From Mycobacteroides sp. CBMA 271 (GTDB taxonomy: Bacteria > Actinomycetota > Actinomycetes > Mycobacteriales > Mycobacteriaceae): 64,000 nucleotides of DNA. The stretch is taken from assembly GCF_009729205.1 (NCBI RefSeq), contig NZ_VTHB01000005.1:419919-483918 (forward strand), given 5' to 3'. Numbering within the stretch: position 1 is the stretch's first letter; each line of letters begins with the position of its first letter. The notes under the pieces were generated by a model, which was given only the letters and a program-made list of their open reading frames with translations, was not told the origin of the DNA and searched no databases. The position numbers were made by a program, and so were the translations under genes. Shown here one piece after another: positions 19,348 through 28,347 of this stretch.

Positions 19348-19432
19348 CCTTCACCCAAAGTCCAGCACCCTCGGGTGCCGCGGCTCCGTCTCCTGCGGGC
19401 CGCGCTGAACCCAGTCACCGTAAAGGAGCACA

Positions 19433-20176
19433 ATGACCCAGCGCGTCACCATCAGCCTCGGCGATCAGCAGTCCGCCGACGCCTACCTGGCTACGACGAC
19501 CACGAAAAACACCGGTGCGGGTGTGGTGATCGTTCACGAGATCGAGGGACTCACTGATCATTTCGCGTCCCTATGCGATCGGCTCGCGGAGTGCGGTTAC
19601 TCGGCGATCGCGCCAAATATGTTCGCTGGTGACCGTGGAATCGTCGAAGATGCGGCTGCAGGCAACTATCCCAGTGCACTAAGCCGTATCTTCGATCTGG
19701 GCCCTGACAAGCTCGTGAGCGGCCTCAACTCGGCGCGCGAGGCGCTGGTTTCGCTAGCAGGTGTGGATCCGCAACGGGTCGCCGTGGTCGGCTTCTGCTT
19801 CGGTGGATATCTCGCACTGTTGGCGGCTACAGACCCGTACGGCGGGTGGGCAGCCGCAGCGCCTTTCTACGGACCGCCAGCTGGGTACGGGACGCTGGGT
19901 GCGCCCCCCGAGCCGTCCCCGCTGACGCGGGCGGCCAATCTATCTTGCCCAGCGAAGCTGTTCTACGGAAGCCAAGACACCCTCATCCCGGCCGAAGACG
20001 CCGTGGCCTTCGTTACCAAGGCCCAAGCCGCCGGCGCGAAGGCCGATCTGGTTCTCGAGAACGCGGGCCATGCCTTCTTTAACGATGCCCGGGACACCTA
20101 TCACGAGGACGCGGCGACACACGCGTGGCGGGAACTGCTTGCGTTCTTCGACGCGACTCTGCGAGAAACCCCGTGA
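19433..20176 (+). CDS. dienelactone hydrolase family protein
   Basis: A 247-residue alpha/beta hydrolase with a Cys nucleophile, Cys122 in GFCFGG, an acid in YGSQDTLIP and a His in NAGHAFFND, the dienelactone hydrolase triad. It follows the aldolase on the same strand, with AAAGGAG before the ATG. It is clearly related to the N-terminal domain of the 15003 fusion, so the cluster has two such hydrolases. In a meta-cleavage cluster it may open a lactone by-product or act on a different intermediate; the substrate is not shown. Confidence 0.87.
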   Translation: MTQRVTISLGDQQSADAYLATTTTKNTGAGVVIVHEIEGLTDHFASLCDRLAECGYSAIAPNMFAGDRGIVEDAAAGNYPSALSRIFDLGPDKLVSGLNSAREALVSLAGVDPQRVAVVGFCFGGYLALLAATDPYGGWAAAAPFYGPPAGYGTLGAPPEPSPLTRAANLSCPAKLFYGSQDTLIPAEDAVAFVTKAQAAGAKADLVLENAGHAFFNDARDTYHEDAATHAWRELLAFFDATLRETP

Positions 20177-20268
20177 CCTCCATGGGGTGAACTCCCCGCA
20201 TTGAGCTCACTCTTACGGCTTGCCGCACAGCACATCACCCATGGGATCTATGAACGGAGAAGCACAAC

Positions 20269-21114
20269 ATGACACATACGACCGATTCTTCAACGATCAT
20301 CGAAAAGACGATCCAGCACGACGAATACAGCACGAAGTACCTACAATCCGGCGTGGGCCCGACGATCGTTCTGCTGCATGGCTCTGGGCCCGGCGTGTCG
20401 GGACGGGCGAACTGGGCGGCAACGATGACATCCAAACTGGCCCAACACTTCACCCTGATCGCACCGGACATTGTCGGTTACGGTGGCACCCAGCAGCAGC
20501 CATCGATCGACTTCACCCACGCCAACCGGGTGGAGCACGTCGCTTCATTCCTTGACGCACTAGATCTTGCGCCGGCAAGACTGGTTGGCAACTCGATGGG
20601 CGGTGGAATCGCTCTAGGCATCGCGGCCCATTACCCCGAACTCGTCGAGCAGATGGTGTTGATGGGTTCGGCGGGAGTGACATTCCCCGTAAGCCGCGAG
20701 GTCGACCAGCTCTACGGCTACACCCCGAGCGAGGAGAATATGCGGGGAATATTCGAACTTATGGCCTACGACAAATCACACGTCACCCCAGAACTAGTGA
20801 AGGCACGCTACGAGGCCACGTTGGCACCCGGCGTAGCCGAACAATGGTCGAACCTGTTTCCCGCCCCGCGGCAACGCCACATCGACGACGCATCACTGCC
20901 GTTCACGACGCTGGAGAAGATCGCTACGCCGACGCTGCTGATCCACGGCGTGGCCGACCGCGTCGTCCCGGTGACAGCAACATCGCTAAAACTGGTCGAG
21001 GTGCTACCCAATGCCGATCTCGTTGTCCTCGGCCGATGCGGGCACTGGGCCCAGGTCGAGCGCGCCGAGGCTTTTCGCAGTGAAGTCGCCCGCTTCTTCT
21101 CCGCGCAAGGCTAA
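20269..21114 (+). CDS. meta-cleavage product (C-C bond) hydrolase
   Basis: A 281-residue alpha/beta hydrolase of the BphD/MhpC/DmpD type: oxyanion loop LLHGSGPGVSG, nucleophile Ser109 in GNSMGG, acid Asp in HGVADRVVP, and His in GRCGHWAQVE. These enzymes hydrolyse the C-C bond of 2-hydroxy-6-oxo-dienoates, releasing an acid and 2-hydroxypentadienoate, the substrate of the hydratase encoded at 16540. The start has GGAGAAGC upstream. It links ring cleavage to the lower pathway, and the following ligase may act on the released or incoming acid. Confidence 0.9.
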   Translation: MTHTTDSSTIIEKTIQHDEYSTKYLQSGVGPTIVLLHGSGPGVSGRANWAATMTSKLAQHFTLIAPDIVGYGGTQQQPSIDFTHANRVEHVASFLDALDLAPARLVGNSMGGGIALGIAAHYPELVEQMVLMGSAGVTFPVSREVDQLYGYTPSEENMRGIFELMAYDKSHVTPELVKARYEATLAPGVAEQWSNLFPAPRQRHIDDASLPFTTLEKIATPTLLIHGVADRVVPVTATSLKLVEVLPNADLVVLGRCGHWAQVERAEAFRSEVARFFSAQG

Positions 21115-21120
21115 TCGCCG

Positions 21121-22767
21121 ATGATGGATACGGATCTGACCCTCGGGTCGTATGTCACACGCGCCGAACAGTTGTACGCGACAACGAAGATCATCGAACG
21201 AACCCGGCACGGGGATCGGCACACCTGCTACGGCGACGCGATCGCACGGGCCCGTCGGCTGTCTGCGGCCCTACACGGGCTGGGGATCCGTGCGGGTGAC
21301 CGCGTGGGCACGCTGTGCTGGAACACCGTTGCACACTTTGAGTGCTACCTCGGAATCCCCGCAGCCGCCTTTGTCTTGCACACCTTGAACTTCCGCCTGC
21401 CAGTCGAAGATCTTCGCTACGTGATCGACCACGCCGATGACCAGGTTGTGATCGTTGACGCCGAACACCTCAGCCTGCTCGACAAAGCCCTGGACGGCAT
21501 CTCCGTGGTGCGTCACATCGTGGTAGTCGGCCCGCTGCCAGATGCTCTCGGCGCCAACATCTCTCGACGAGAAGTTCATAGTTACGCCGAGCTGTTGGAC
21601 ACGGAGTCCACTGACTATCAATGGTCCGACGTCGCCGAACGCAGTGCGGCCGGGCTGTGTTACACGTCCGCGACCACTGGCCGGCCCAAAGGCATCATCT
21701 ACACCCATCGGTCACAAGTGTTGCACGCCACCACGATGTGTACCGCCGACGCATTGGCCATCTCGGGGCGGGACGTCATTCTGCCGATGACACCGTTCTT
21801 CCACGCCAACGCATGGGGGTTGCCCTACTCGGCGACGATGACGGGCGCCACCTTAATCCTTCCAGGTGCGCGGCCAACATCAGCCGACATCGCCGACCTG
21901 ATCGAGGCTCACGGAGTCACCGTAGCCTCGGGGGTGCCCACGGTTTGGACTGGCGTGTTGGAAGCCCAGCGCGAACGGGAACGCGATTTCTCCACCCTCG
22001 ACCGCATCATGTGCGGGGGTTCGGCCATCCCCAGGGCATTGGCCGACGAATTCGAAAACCGCTATGGCACCTTGTTCATTCAGGCATACGGAATGACCGA
22101 GGCGTCGCCGTGCACTCACATCTGCAGGGCGCCGCGTGCGATGGCCGACCATCCACGCAATGAACAGCTGGACGTGCGTTCAACACAGGGAAGGCTGCTG
22201 CCAGGCCTGCAGATGCGTTTGGTAAACGACGACGGCAACGTAATTGCTTCCGGCGCAGGGATTGGCGAAATCCAGATGCGCGGCCCATGGATCGCTGATG
22301 AGTACTACCGCGCAGATGCGGCCACGAATTCCGTGTTCCGGGACGGCTGGTACTCCACCGGGGACCTAGCCACCGTGGATGAGCATGGCTTCGTTTCCCT
22401 CGTTGACCGCAAGAAGGATCTGATCAAGTCAGGCGGTGAATGGATCAGCTCAGTGGAGTTGGAGAACACGTTGATGGGGCATGACGCGGTCGCTGAAGCC
22501 GCCGTGGTCGCGGTGCCCCATGCCCGTTGGGTAGAACGGCCGTTCGCTTTCGTCGCGCTGCGCGCCGGCGCGAAAGCCAGCGGCGAGGAGCTTTGTGATC
22601 ATCTGCGCGAACGCTTTCCGGCGTTCTGGCTCCCCGACGAGATACGCTTCGTAGACGCCATCCCGAAAACGGGCGCGGGCAAGTTCGCCAAACGGGTGAT
22701 GCGTGATCTGCTACAGGCAGAGCGTTCCGCTATCGGGCGGCCTCAGCCCAGCGGAAGTGCCGTATGA
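21121..22767 (+). CDS. acyl-CoA synthetase (AMP-forming)
   Basis: A 548-residue member of the ANL superfamily, with P-loop-like YTSATTGRPKGI, the A5-type segment QAYGMTEASP, A7 YSTGDLA, A8 VDRKKDLIKSGGEWIS and the final Lys region KTGAGKFAKR. The medium/long-chain ligase group fits best. It begins 6 bases after the C-C hydrolase stop and overlaps the reductase gene by ATGA, so all three are co-translated. The substrate may be the aromatic acid itself or the acid released by the hydrolase; the sequence does not decide. ATG codons at 21121 and 21124 are both possible starts. Confidence 0.9.
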   Translation: MMDTDLTLGSYVTRAEQLYATTKIIERTRHGDRHTCYGDAIARARRLSAALHGLGIRAGDRVGTLCWNTVAHFECYLGIPAAAFVLHTLNFRLPVEDLRYVIDHADDQVVIVDAEHLSLLDKALDGISVVRHIVVVGPLPDALGANISRREVHSYAELLDTESTDYQWSDVAERSAAGLCYTSATTGRPKGIIYTHRSQVLHATTMCTADALAISGRDVILPMTPFFHANAWGLPYSATMTGATLILPGARPTSADIADLIEAHGVTVASGVPTVWTGVLEAQRERERDFSTLDRIMCGGSAIPRALADEFENRYGTLFIQAYGMTEASPCTHICRAPRAMADHPRNEQLDVRSTQGRLLPGLQMRLVNDDGNVIASGAGIGEIQMRGPWIADEYYRADAATNSVFRDGWYSTGDLATVDEHGFVSLVDRKKDLIKSGGEWISSVELENTLMGHDAVAEAAVVAVPHARWVERPFAFVALRAGAKASGEELCDHLRERFPAFWLPDEIRFVDAIPKTGAGKFAKRVMRDLLQAERSAIGRPQPSGSAV

Positions 22768-23723
22768 CAGCGGGGCCGCAGAAGCTACTCGTCACACAGA
22801 TCAACCGCGAAGCCGCCGATGTGCTCTCCGTGGAACTGCGCCATCCGCAAGGCGAGGAGCTGCCCAGCTGGGGGCCCGGCGCTCACATCGACATGCATCT
22901 GCCATCCGGGCTCATCCGCCAGTATTCACTGTGCTCAGATCCGGCGGACTCGACTCTGTATCGAGTCGCCGTGCTTCGCGCCGCCGAGGGCCGCGGAGGA
23001 TCCAGGGAAGTTCATGACTCCAATCTCACCGGCCGTCTGCTGGAAATCGGTGGTCCGCGAAACCATTTCAGTCTGAAAGATGCGCAAAGGTATTTGTTGA
23101 TCGCTGGCGGAATCGGGGTGACACCTATTCTGGCTATGGCACGTGAACTAACGCGCCGACACAAGCCCTGGGCGCTAATCTACGGCGGCCGGTCCCGCAC
23201 AAGCATGGCCTTCGTAGACGAATTGACGGCGCTCGGCGGTGAACTCGAACTGTTCCCGCAAGATGAACATGGAATACCAGATCTCGACCGGGTCATCGGA
23301 ACCTGTGAGCCCGGGACGGCGGTGTACTGCTGCGGCCCCGAACCCATGCTGACTGCGGTGCAGGCGTTGTGCACCGAGCACCTCGCGTCAGACGCGTTGC
23401 ACGTCGAACGGTTCGCCGCTGCGTCTACATCGGCCGAAACGCTCACTGACAGAGACAACGAGTTCGAAGTCGAACTTGCCCGTTCCGGACAGGTCCTCAC
23501 GGTCCCCGCGGACCGCACCATCCTCGATGTAGTCCTCGGTGTGCTCCCTGGCACGGCATACTCCTGCCGAGAGGGCGTCTGCGGAACCTGCGAGGTGGCT
23601 GTTCTACACGGGACGCCGGATCATCGCGACGATGTGCTCGACGACGAAGAGCGCGCCCGCGGAGACACCATCATGATCTGTATCAGCCGAGCCAACTGTC
23701 TTCGCCTGACCTTAGATCTGTAG
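22764..23723 (+). CDS. Rieske oxygenase reductase, PDR/VanB-type flavin and [2Fe-2S] protein
   Basis: A 319-residue electron-transfer protein with the flavin-binding RQYSL motif (about residue 50), an NAD-binding half with GGIGVTPI and CCGPEPML, and a C-terminal plant-type [2Fe-2S] domain with Cys in CREGVCGTC and a fourth Cys near the end (MICIS). This is the phthalate-dioxygenase-reductase domain order. No separate ferredoxin or other reductase is present in the cluster, so this is the likely partner of the oxygenase encoded at 13176-14969, although it lies in a different transcription unit. Confidence 0.9.
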   Translation: MTAGPQKLLVTQINREAADVLSVELRHPQGEELPSWGPGAHIDMHLPSGLIRQYSLCSDPADSTLYRVAVLRAAEGRGGSREVHDSNLTGRLLEIGGPRNHFSLKDAQRYLLIAGGIGVTPILAMARELTRRHKPWALIYGGRSRTSMAFVDELTALGGELELFPQDEHGIPDLDRVIGTCEPGTAVYCCGPEPMLTAVQALCTEHLASDALHVERFAAASTSAETLTDRDNEFEVELARSGQVLTVPADRTILDVVLGVLPGTAYSCREGVCGTCEVAVLHGTPDHRDDVLDDEERARGDTIMICISRANCLRLTLDL

Positions 23724-24069
23724 CTACGACACCTTGCAGGGTGGTCGTCAGACTCGGGCCAGGCGCACCCGACACCGCTGGGGGCAAGAAGAATGGGCTC
23801 GATAGGAACCGCCACTACAGCAGAAGTGTCACCGATGTACGGGGAAAAAATCCCCTCGGGCGTCAACTGGATAGAACTACATCGAGTTGGATGGAGGCCA
23901 TGATCGCAGGACCGATGGCGTATGACGCCGTAATGGAGCAGCGTTGTCTTAGCTACATGGCACTGCAAGCTGGCATCTGACATTTGTGTCGATTTCACCG
24001 TAGTCATGCACTCAAGCCAACGGTCCGCTGGCCGCCATCAGATCTCTTCCGTGCAAGGAGCTTTCGATC

Positions 24070-25245
24070 ATGAATCTCACGCGACGCTCGGTGTTCAGGT
24101 TGGTATCCGCCGGATTCCTTGTCCCCGCGGCTTTGTCGGCATGCGGTACCAAGAATGCAAACCAGTCATTCGAAGGCTGGCGCCGTGGCTTTGAAGCCGG
24201 CGTTCCGGTCCGTATGAAGGGGGCAGGGGTAGCTGGGGTAGAAGTCGCGATCGTGTCCAAAGGCACTGGAGCGCACTACACGGCGGCGTTTGGTTTCGCT
24301 GACGTGAATCGGGGGCGACGATTGACCGTCGACACCCCCGTGCATCTCGCTTCGGTGAGCAAACTATTCACGGCCGCCGCTCTGGTTCACCTGTTCGAGG
24401 AGCGCGGCCGAGATTTAGACAGTGATATCAATGACTTTATCGACTTCTCGGTAAAGAACGCCCACTATCCACGGGACCCGATCACACCTCGACAGCTACT
24501 CACTCACACGTCCAGCATCTCCGACGGCGGGTACGAAGAACGGTACGAGACATCTGGAGCTGGAGATCCCACGCAAAGTCTGTCGCGCTTCTTGCGGGAC
24601 TATCTCTCAGAAGGTGGCTCCACCTATTCGCCGTCCGGTACTTTCCTTCGCACGAAACCAGGCGGCCTGTGGTCCTATAGCAATGTCGCCGTGGCCTTGG
24701 CGGGGTACGTGGTCGAGCAGGTCAGCCAACAGCCTTTCGCTTCGTATGTCTACGACCATGTGCTGGGCCCGCTCGGAATTCACAATGCACGTTGGTACCT
24801 CAAAGATTTCGCGCCGGATGTGCTTGCGAAGCCCTACGCATACGAGAAGGGCGAGTTCGTCGAGCTGCCGCAGCAAGGATATCTGGACGTCCCTGCTGGA
24901 ATGCTCCGTTGCTCGGTGGCCGACCTTGCTACGTCGCTTCGCGCCATGCTCGGCGGCGAGCCAGCGATCTTGTCGCCGAACGCGGTGGCTGCGATGCTGC
25001 GCCGACAGGTCGAGCCCTCGATCGTGCACTATCAGGGCCTAGGCTGGACTGAAGAGACGATCGCCGGAACGGCTCTCGTCGGGCATTCAGGCGTCGATGT
25101 CGGCGCCACAAACATGGTGGTGCTGACCGAAGATCAGCGCCACGCTGTCGCTGTGCTGATGAACAGCGACGCAACGTCCGACGCCGATGCCCTCAGAAGT
25201 TCGATTACCGCCGATCTAATCAGTGGCGCAAAGCGCGCTGGGTGA
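24070..25245 (+). CDS. lipoprotein serine hydrolase, beta-lactamase/EstB-like
   Basis: The 391-residue protein has a twin-Arg-containing signal peptide (TRRSVFRLVS) ending in a lipobox LSAC with Cys25, so it should be exported and lipid-anchored. The serine beta-lactamase fold is shown by SVSK (Ser-x-x-Lys), the YSN motif and a late HSG. Family members include class C beta-lactamases, esterases and peptidases; this length and the SVSK tetrad fit esterase-like members. AAGGAG lies 9 bases before the ATG. The 346 bases before it hold no gene. Its link to aromatic catabolism is unclear. Confidence 0.82.
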   Translation: MNLTRRSVFRLVSAGFLVPAALSACGTKNANQSFEGWRRGFEAGVPVRMKGAGVAGVEVAIVSKGTGAHYTAAFGFADVNRGRRLTVDTPVHLASVSKLFTAAALVHLFEERGRDLDSDINDFIDFSVKNAHYPRDPITPRQLLTHTSSISDGGYEERYETSGAGDPTQSLSRFLRDYLSEGGSTYSPSGTFLRTKPGGLWSYSNVAVALAGYVVEQVSQQPFASYVYDHVLGPLGIHNARWYLKDFAPDVLAKPYAYEKGEFVELPQQGYLDVPAGMLRCSVADLATSLRAMLGGEPAILSPNAVAAMLRRQVEPSIVHYQGLGWTEETIAGTALVGHSGVDVGATNMVVLTEDQRHAVAVLMNSDATSDADALRSSITADLISGAKRAG

Positions 25246-25312
25246 CGCATTGGCCGTTGCTTCTTCAGATCTGCGGTCAACAATTCGTTCCCGACCGGTA
25301 GCGGTGACGTCG

Positions 25313-25340
25313 GGCAGGTCTCAGCGAAGCGAGACCTGCC
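25313..25340. terminator. strong hairpin downstream of the serine hydrolase
   Basis: A perfect 10-bp stem (GGCAGGTCTC with GAGACCTGCC) with an 8-base loop lies 68 bases after the hydrolase stop. No T-run follows, as is common in mycobacterial termination. From here to about 26120 no supported gene was found. Confidence 0.5.
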
Positions 25341-26124
25341 GTGTCATCGAGGTGCGCAACAAGATCGGTAGGCCATGCACAATCGTCTTTCCGTCCTACA
25401 TCGACCGCCCAAGCGGGCTAGCCCGTTCGGCGTCAGACCATCCGGGGGAGTGATGCCTAGATCGTCCTTCAGTCACCTCCAGAACATACGAAATAGCTAG
25501 TGGACCATCGTCGGAGTCGTAGGAACGGTGAGGCTACTTTGGACGGTCGCCGCCGCCGAGACCCTTACTCCGGGGAGCGCGGAGCCTGATTACACGGTTT
25601 CTGTGCCCGACCCACCACAGTTCATCGCTGGCCTTACCGCCGCCGCGTCCCCGGGAGGCCTGACAGACCACCTCGATCGAGCCGAGACCGCATCGCGCGC
25701 TTTAGCAACAGCAAACGTTCCGTCGCGTGCGGTTGTCCGCACTATCGACTGCTGCGCGCTGCCCGCGGCGAGATTTCGGCCCGTAGCTACATTCTCGACG
25801 TCAGTTCAGAGACTGTCTGATCCGCGGCTTGCATGTAGCGCACGCCCTCGAACTTCGGGCGGACGTTAGCCGCTCCTGCCCAGATCTCAAGGACCAGAGA
25901 GGCAGGCCTACCCATGGATGTAATGCGTGATGACCGGGCGCTGCGCTCACCTTCGTGCGTTGCCGGCGTTGCAGTTCAGTCATCGAGTCGATGACGATGC
26001 GCGATCGCTGCGAGGGGACATGCTTACTGACCTCGATGACCGAATGTCGGGTGCATCTCGATGAATACGTTTCGCGACACCGGTTTCCGCAGCGGGCCTC
26101 CAGCGCACAGCTCTAGCGGCGGAT

Positions 26125-26138
26125 GTGGCGTACGCCAC
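26125..26138. repeat. perfect 14-bp palindrome before the SDR/StyA promoter
   Basis: GTGGCGTACGCCAC is its own reverse complement and ends 5 bases before the activator half-sites of the next promoter. The other two copies of the activator site lack it, so it could be an extra operator specific to this promoter. Confidence 0.4.
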
Positions 26139-26143
26139 GTCGG

Positions 26144-26197
26144 ATGGACAACGGCCGCGTTGAGCGGATAGCAGACACGTTCGCCCGTTACTAACTT
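26144..26197 (+). promoter_or_regulatory. direct-repeat activator site and promoter for the SDR/StyA operon
   Basis: Half-sites ATGGACAACG (26144-26153) and GCGGATAGCA (26164-26173) start 20 bases apart. TAACTT (26192-26197) starts 28 bases after the second half-site, exactly as at 13012 and 16389. Downstream of the half-sites, CTAACTTCA is shared with the copy before the hydratase. Confidence 0.65.
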
Positions 26198-26240
26198 CAG
26201 TTTGCATTCAGATGTATTGCCGATGGCTAATGGAGGTTTG

Positions 26241-27029
26241 GTGACCGATCTGCGCAAGCACACCGTCGTCGTGACGGGCGGCTCCACTCTCATAGGGCGT
26301 GGAGTTGTGCGCACGCTGCATCAAGCGGGCGCCGCCGTGGCGATCTTCGATATCGATGCGAAGGGTCCGCGCTCGTTAATCGACGAGCTAGGGGAGCGGG
26401 TCATGTTCGAGTTGACCGACGTGACTGACGACGCTCAAGTCGACGCGGCGTTGACGCGCACCGTGCAACGGTTCGGCCGAGTCGATGGGCTGGTGAATCT
26501 CGCATGCATTTACGCAGACGATGGGGCGGAATCGACTCGGGGCCAATGGCACTCCGCCTTCGACGTCAATGTGGTCAGTGCGGTGTCAGTGGCGCGTAAG
26601 CTCCGGCCCCACTTGGCAGCCTCACCCCACGGCGCCATCGTTAACGTCACCTCGATCTCGTCGAAAGTGGCCCAGACGGGGCGCTGGGTCTATCCCGCTA
26701 GTAAAGCCGCACTAGTTCAGGTCACCCGCTCTATGGCCATGGACTTCGCTGGCGACTGCATCCGCGTGAACTCCGTTAGCCCGGGATGGACCTGGTCTTC
26801 GGGTATGGAGCAGATGGTCGACGGGAACCGCTCCAAGATCGATTCCCTGGCCGCACCGTTTCATCTCAACCGACGTACCGGACATCCGCACGAGATCGGG
26901 GAGGTGATCGGCTTTCTGCTCTCGCCGGCGGCTGCGGGTGTGACTGGTGCTGATTGGGCCGTCGATGGCGGCTACTCCGCGATGGGCCCTGAGCAGGCGG
27001 TGTCAGCCGCCGGAGCGCTCGCCGAATAG
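26241..27029 (+). CDS. short-chain dehydrogenase/reductase
   Basis: The 262-residue classical SDR has a cofactor motif (VVVTGGSTLIGRGV, where classical SDRs have TGxxxGIG), Asp in the beta-3 end (FDIDAKG), a catalytic Ser in VNVTSISSK and Tyr-x-x-x-Lys as YPASKAA. The NAG-like motif is VNLACIY. The GTG at 26241 is favoured because GGAGG lies 4 bases upstream; an ATG at 26223 is the alternative. In a Rieske cluster an SDR often oxidises the cis-dihydrodiol to a catechol, and this is the only intact classical SDR here under the same type of promoter, so that role is inferred. Confidence 0.88.
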   Translation: MTDLRKHTVVVTGGSTLIGRGVVRTLHQAGAAVAIFDIDAKGPRSLIDELGERVMFELTDVTDDAQVDAALTRTVQRFGRVDGLVNLACIYADDGAESTRGQWHSAFDVNVVSAVSVARKLRPHLAASPHGAIVNVTSISSKVAQTGRWVYPASKAALVQVTRSMAMDFAGDCIRVNSVSPGWTWSSGMEQMVDGNRSKIDSLAAPFHLNRRTGHPHEIGEVIGFLLSPAAAGVTGADWAVDGGYSAMGPEQAVSAAGALAE

Positions 27030-27093
27030 GCCAAACCCCGAAAACTGCAACACAATCCCAGAGCTTCCCTACCGCATCCTTGGAGTGCATCAT

Positions 27094-28347
27094 ATGTCGC
27101 GCACAGTAAGCGTCACCATCGTCGGGGCCGGTCAGTCCGGTCTGCAACTGGCCATCGGCCTCATTGGCCACGGCTACCAGGTTCGGGTCATCAGCGACCG
27201 TACCGGAACCGACATCGCCGGGGGCCAGGTCACCTCGAGCCAATGCATGTTCGCCACCGCGCTGAACAACGAACGCCTACTCGGGCTGGACTTGTGGGCC
27301 GATGAGGCACCCGACATCGACGGAGTGTCGTTTTCTATCCCAGCGCCCCCAGACAGTCTCGACGCGGGCGGCAAAGCCATCGACTGGTCGGCACTGTTGG
27401 ACACACCAGCGCAATCGGTGGACCAACGCGTCAAGATGCCCCGCTTCATTGACGAATTTATCCGCCGCGGAGGGGAGTTCGTTGTCGAGGAAGCCGGTAT
27501 CGCCGACCTCGAACGATACGCTCGCGAATCGGATCTGGTCATCGTCGCTGCCGGCAAAGGCGAGATCGCCAAGGCATTCATCCGCGACGATCAACGTTCC
27601 ACCTTCGACAAGCCGCAGCGCGCGTTGGCTTTGAGCTACGTACACGGGATGGTGCCGCGGCCGGAGTTCAGCGCCGTGGTGTACAACGTGATTCCCGGCA
27701 TCGGTGAATACTTCGTATTCCCCGCGCTCACACTGACCGGCCCGTGCGAAATCATGGTGTTCGAAGGTGTCCCCGGCGGTCCCATGGACCACTGGAATGA
27801 GGTGAAGTCACCTGAAGAACACCTCGAACACTCCAAGCAGATCCTGCGTTCATTCGTCCCCTGGGAGGCCGAACGATGTGAAAACATTTCTCTGACAGAT
27901 GATTTAGGGATCGTGTCGGGAAGATTTCCGCCTACCGTACGTCATCCGGTGGCCACCCTGCCATCTGGGGCCCATGTGCTCGGCATGGCTGATGTCGTGG
28001 TCCTCAACGATCCGCTCACCGGGCAGGGCGCCAACAACGCAAGCAAGTGCGCGGCAAGCTACCTTTCCAGCATCCTCGGTCACGGTGATCGATCGTTCGA
28101 TCACAAATTTATGCAAGAGACGTTCGAAAACTATTGGGAATACGCCTATTACGTCAGTACGTGGACCAACTTCATGCTGACCCCACCACCGCCGCACGCT
28201 ATCGAGCTGCTGACCGCCGCCCAGCACGCGCCCGAGATCGCCACCCGATTCGGCCGCGGGTTCGACAATGCCCGCGACTTCTTCGACTGGTACATGGATC
28301 CCGACCAAGCCGGGGCCTACCTCGCACAACTGGTGACGAGCCCCTGA
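27094..28347 (+). CDS. styA1: styrene/indole monooxygenase oxygenase subunit, StyA1-like
   Basis: The 417-residue group E flavin monooxygenase has the dinucleotide motif VGAGQSGLQLA (about residues 10-20), TSSQCMF, and the late FAD segment VLNDPLTGQGANNA. StyA-type enzymes use FADH2 supplied by a reductase to epoxidise styrene or oxidise indole. It lies 64 bases after the SDR with TGGAG upstream, and its TGA overlaps the next gene's ATG by one base. The pairing with a StyA2B fusion directly downstream matches the actinobacterial StyA1/StyA2B arrangement first described in Rhodococcus opacus 1CP. Confidence 0.9.
   Translation: MSRTVSVTIVGAGQSGLQLAIGLIGHGYQVRVISDRTGTDIAGGQVTSSQCMFATALNNERLLGLDLWADEAPDIDGVSFSIPAPPDSLDAGGKAIDWSALLDTPAQSVDQRVKMPRFIDEFIRRGGEFVVEEAGIADLERYARESDLVIVAAGKGEIAKAFIRDDQRSTFDKPQRALALSYVHGMVPRPEFSAVVYNVIPGIGEYFVFPALTLTGPCEIMVFEGVPGGPMDHWNEVKSPEEHLEHSKQILRSFVPWEAERCENISLTDDLGIVSGRFPPTVRHPVATLPSGAHVLGMADVVVLNDPLTGQGANNASKCAASYLSSILGHGDRSFDHKFMQETFENYWEYAYYVSTWTNFMLTPPPPHAIELLTAAQHAPEIATRFGRGFDNARDFFDWYMDPDQAGAYLAQLVTSP

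Noticed and set aside
23867..23896. CTGGATAGAA and TTGGATGGAG, also 20 bases apart, before the serine hydrolase
   Set aside because: The spacing matches the AraC-type operator, but the first half-site lacks GGACAAC and no TANNNT hexamer occurs 28 bases after the second half-site.
25528..25869. 113-residue open frame between the serine hydrolase and the SDR promoter
   Set aside because: No family signature, no ribosome site, and a composition like chance frames in high-GC DNA.
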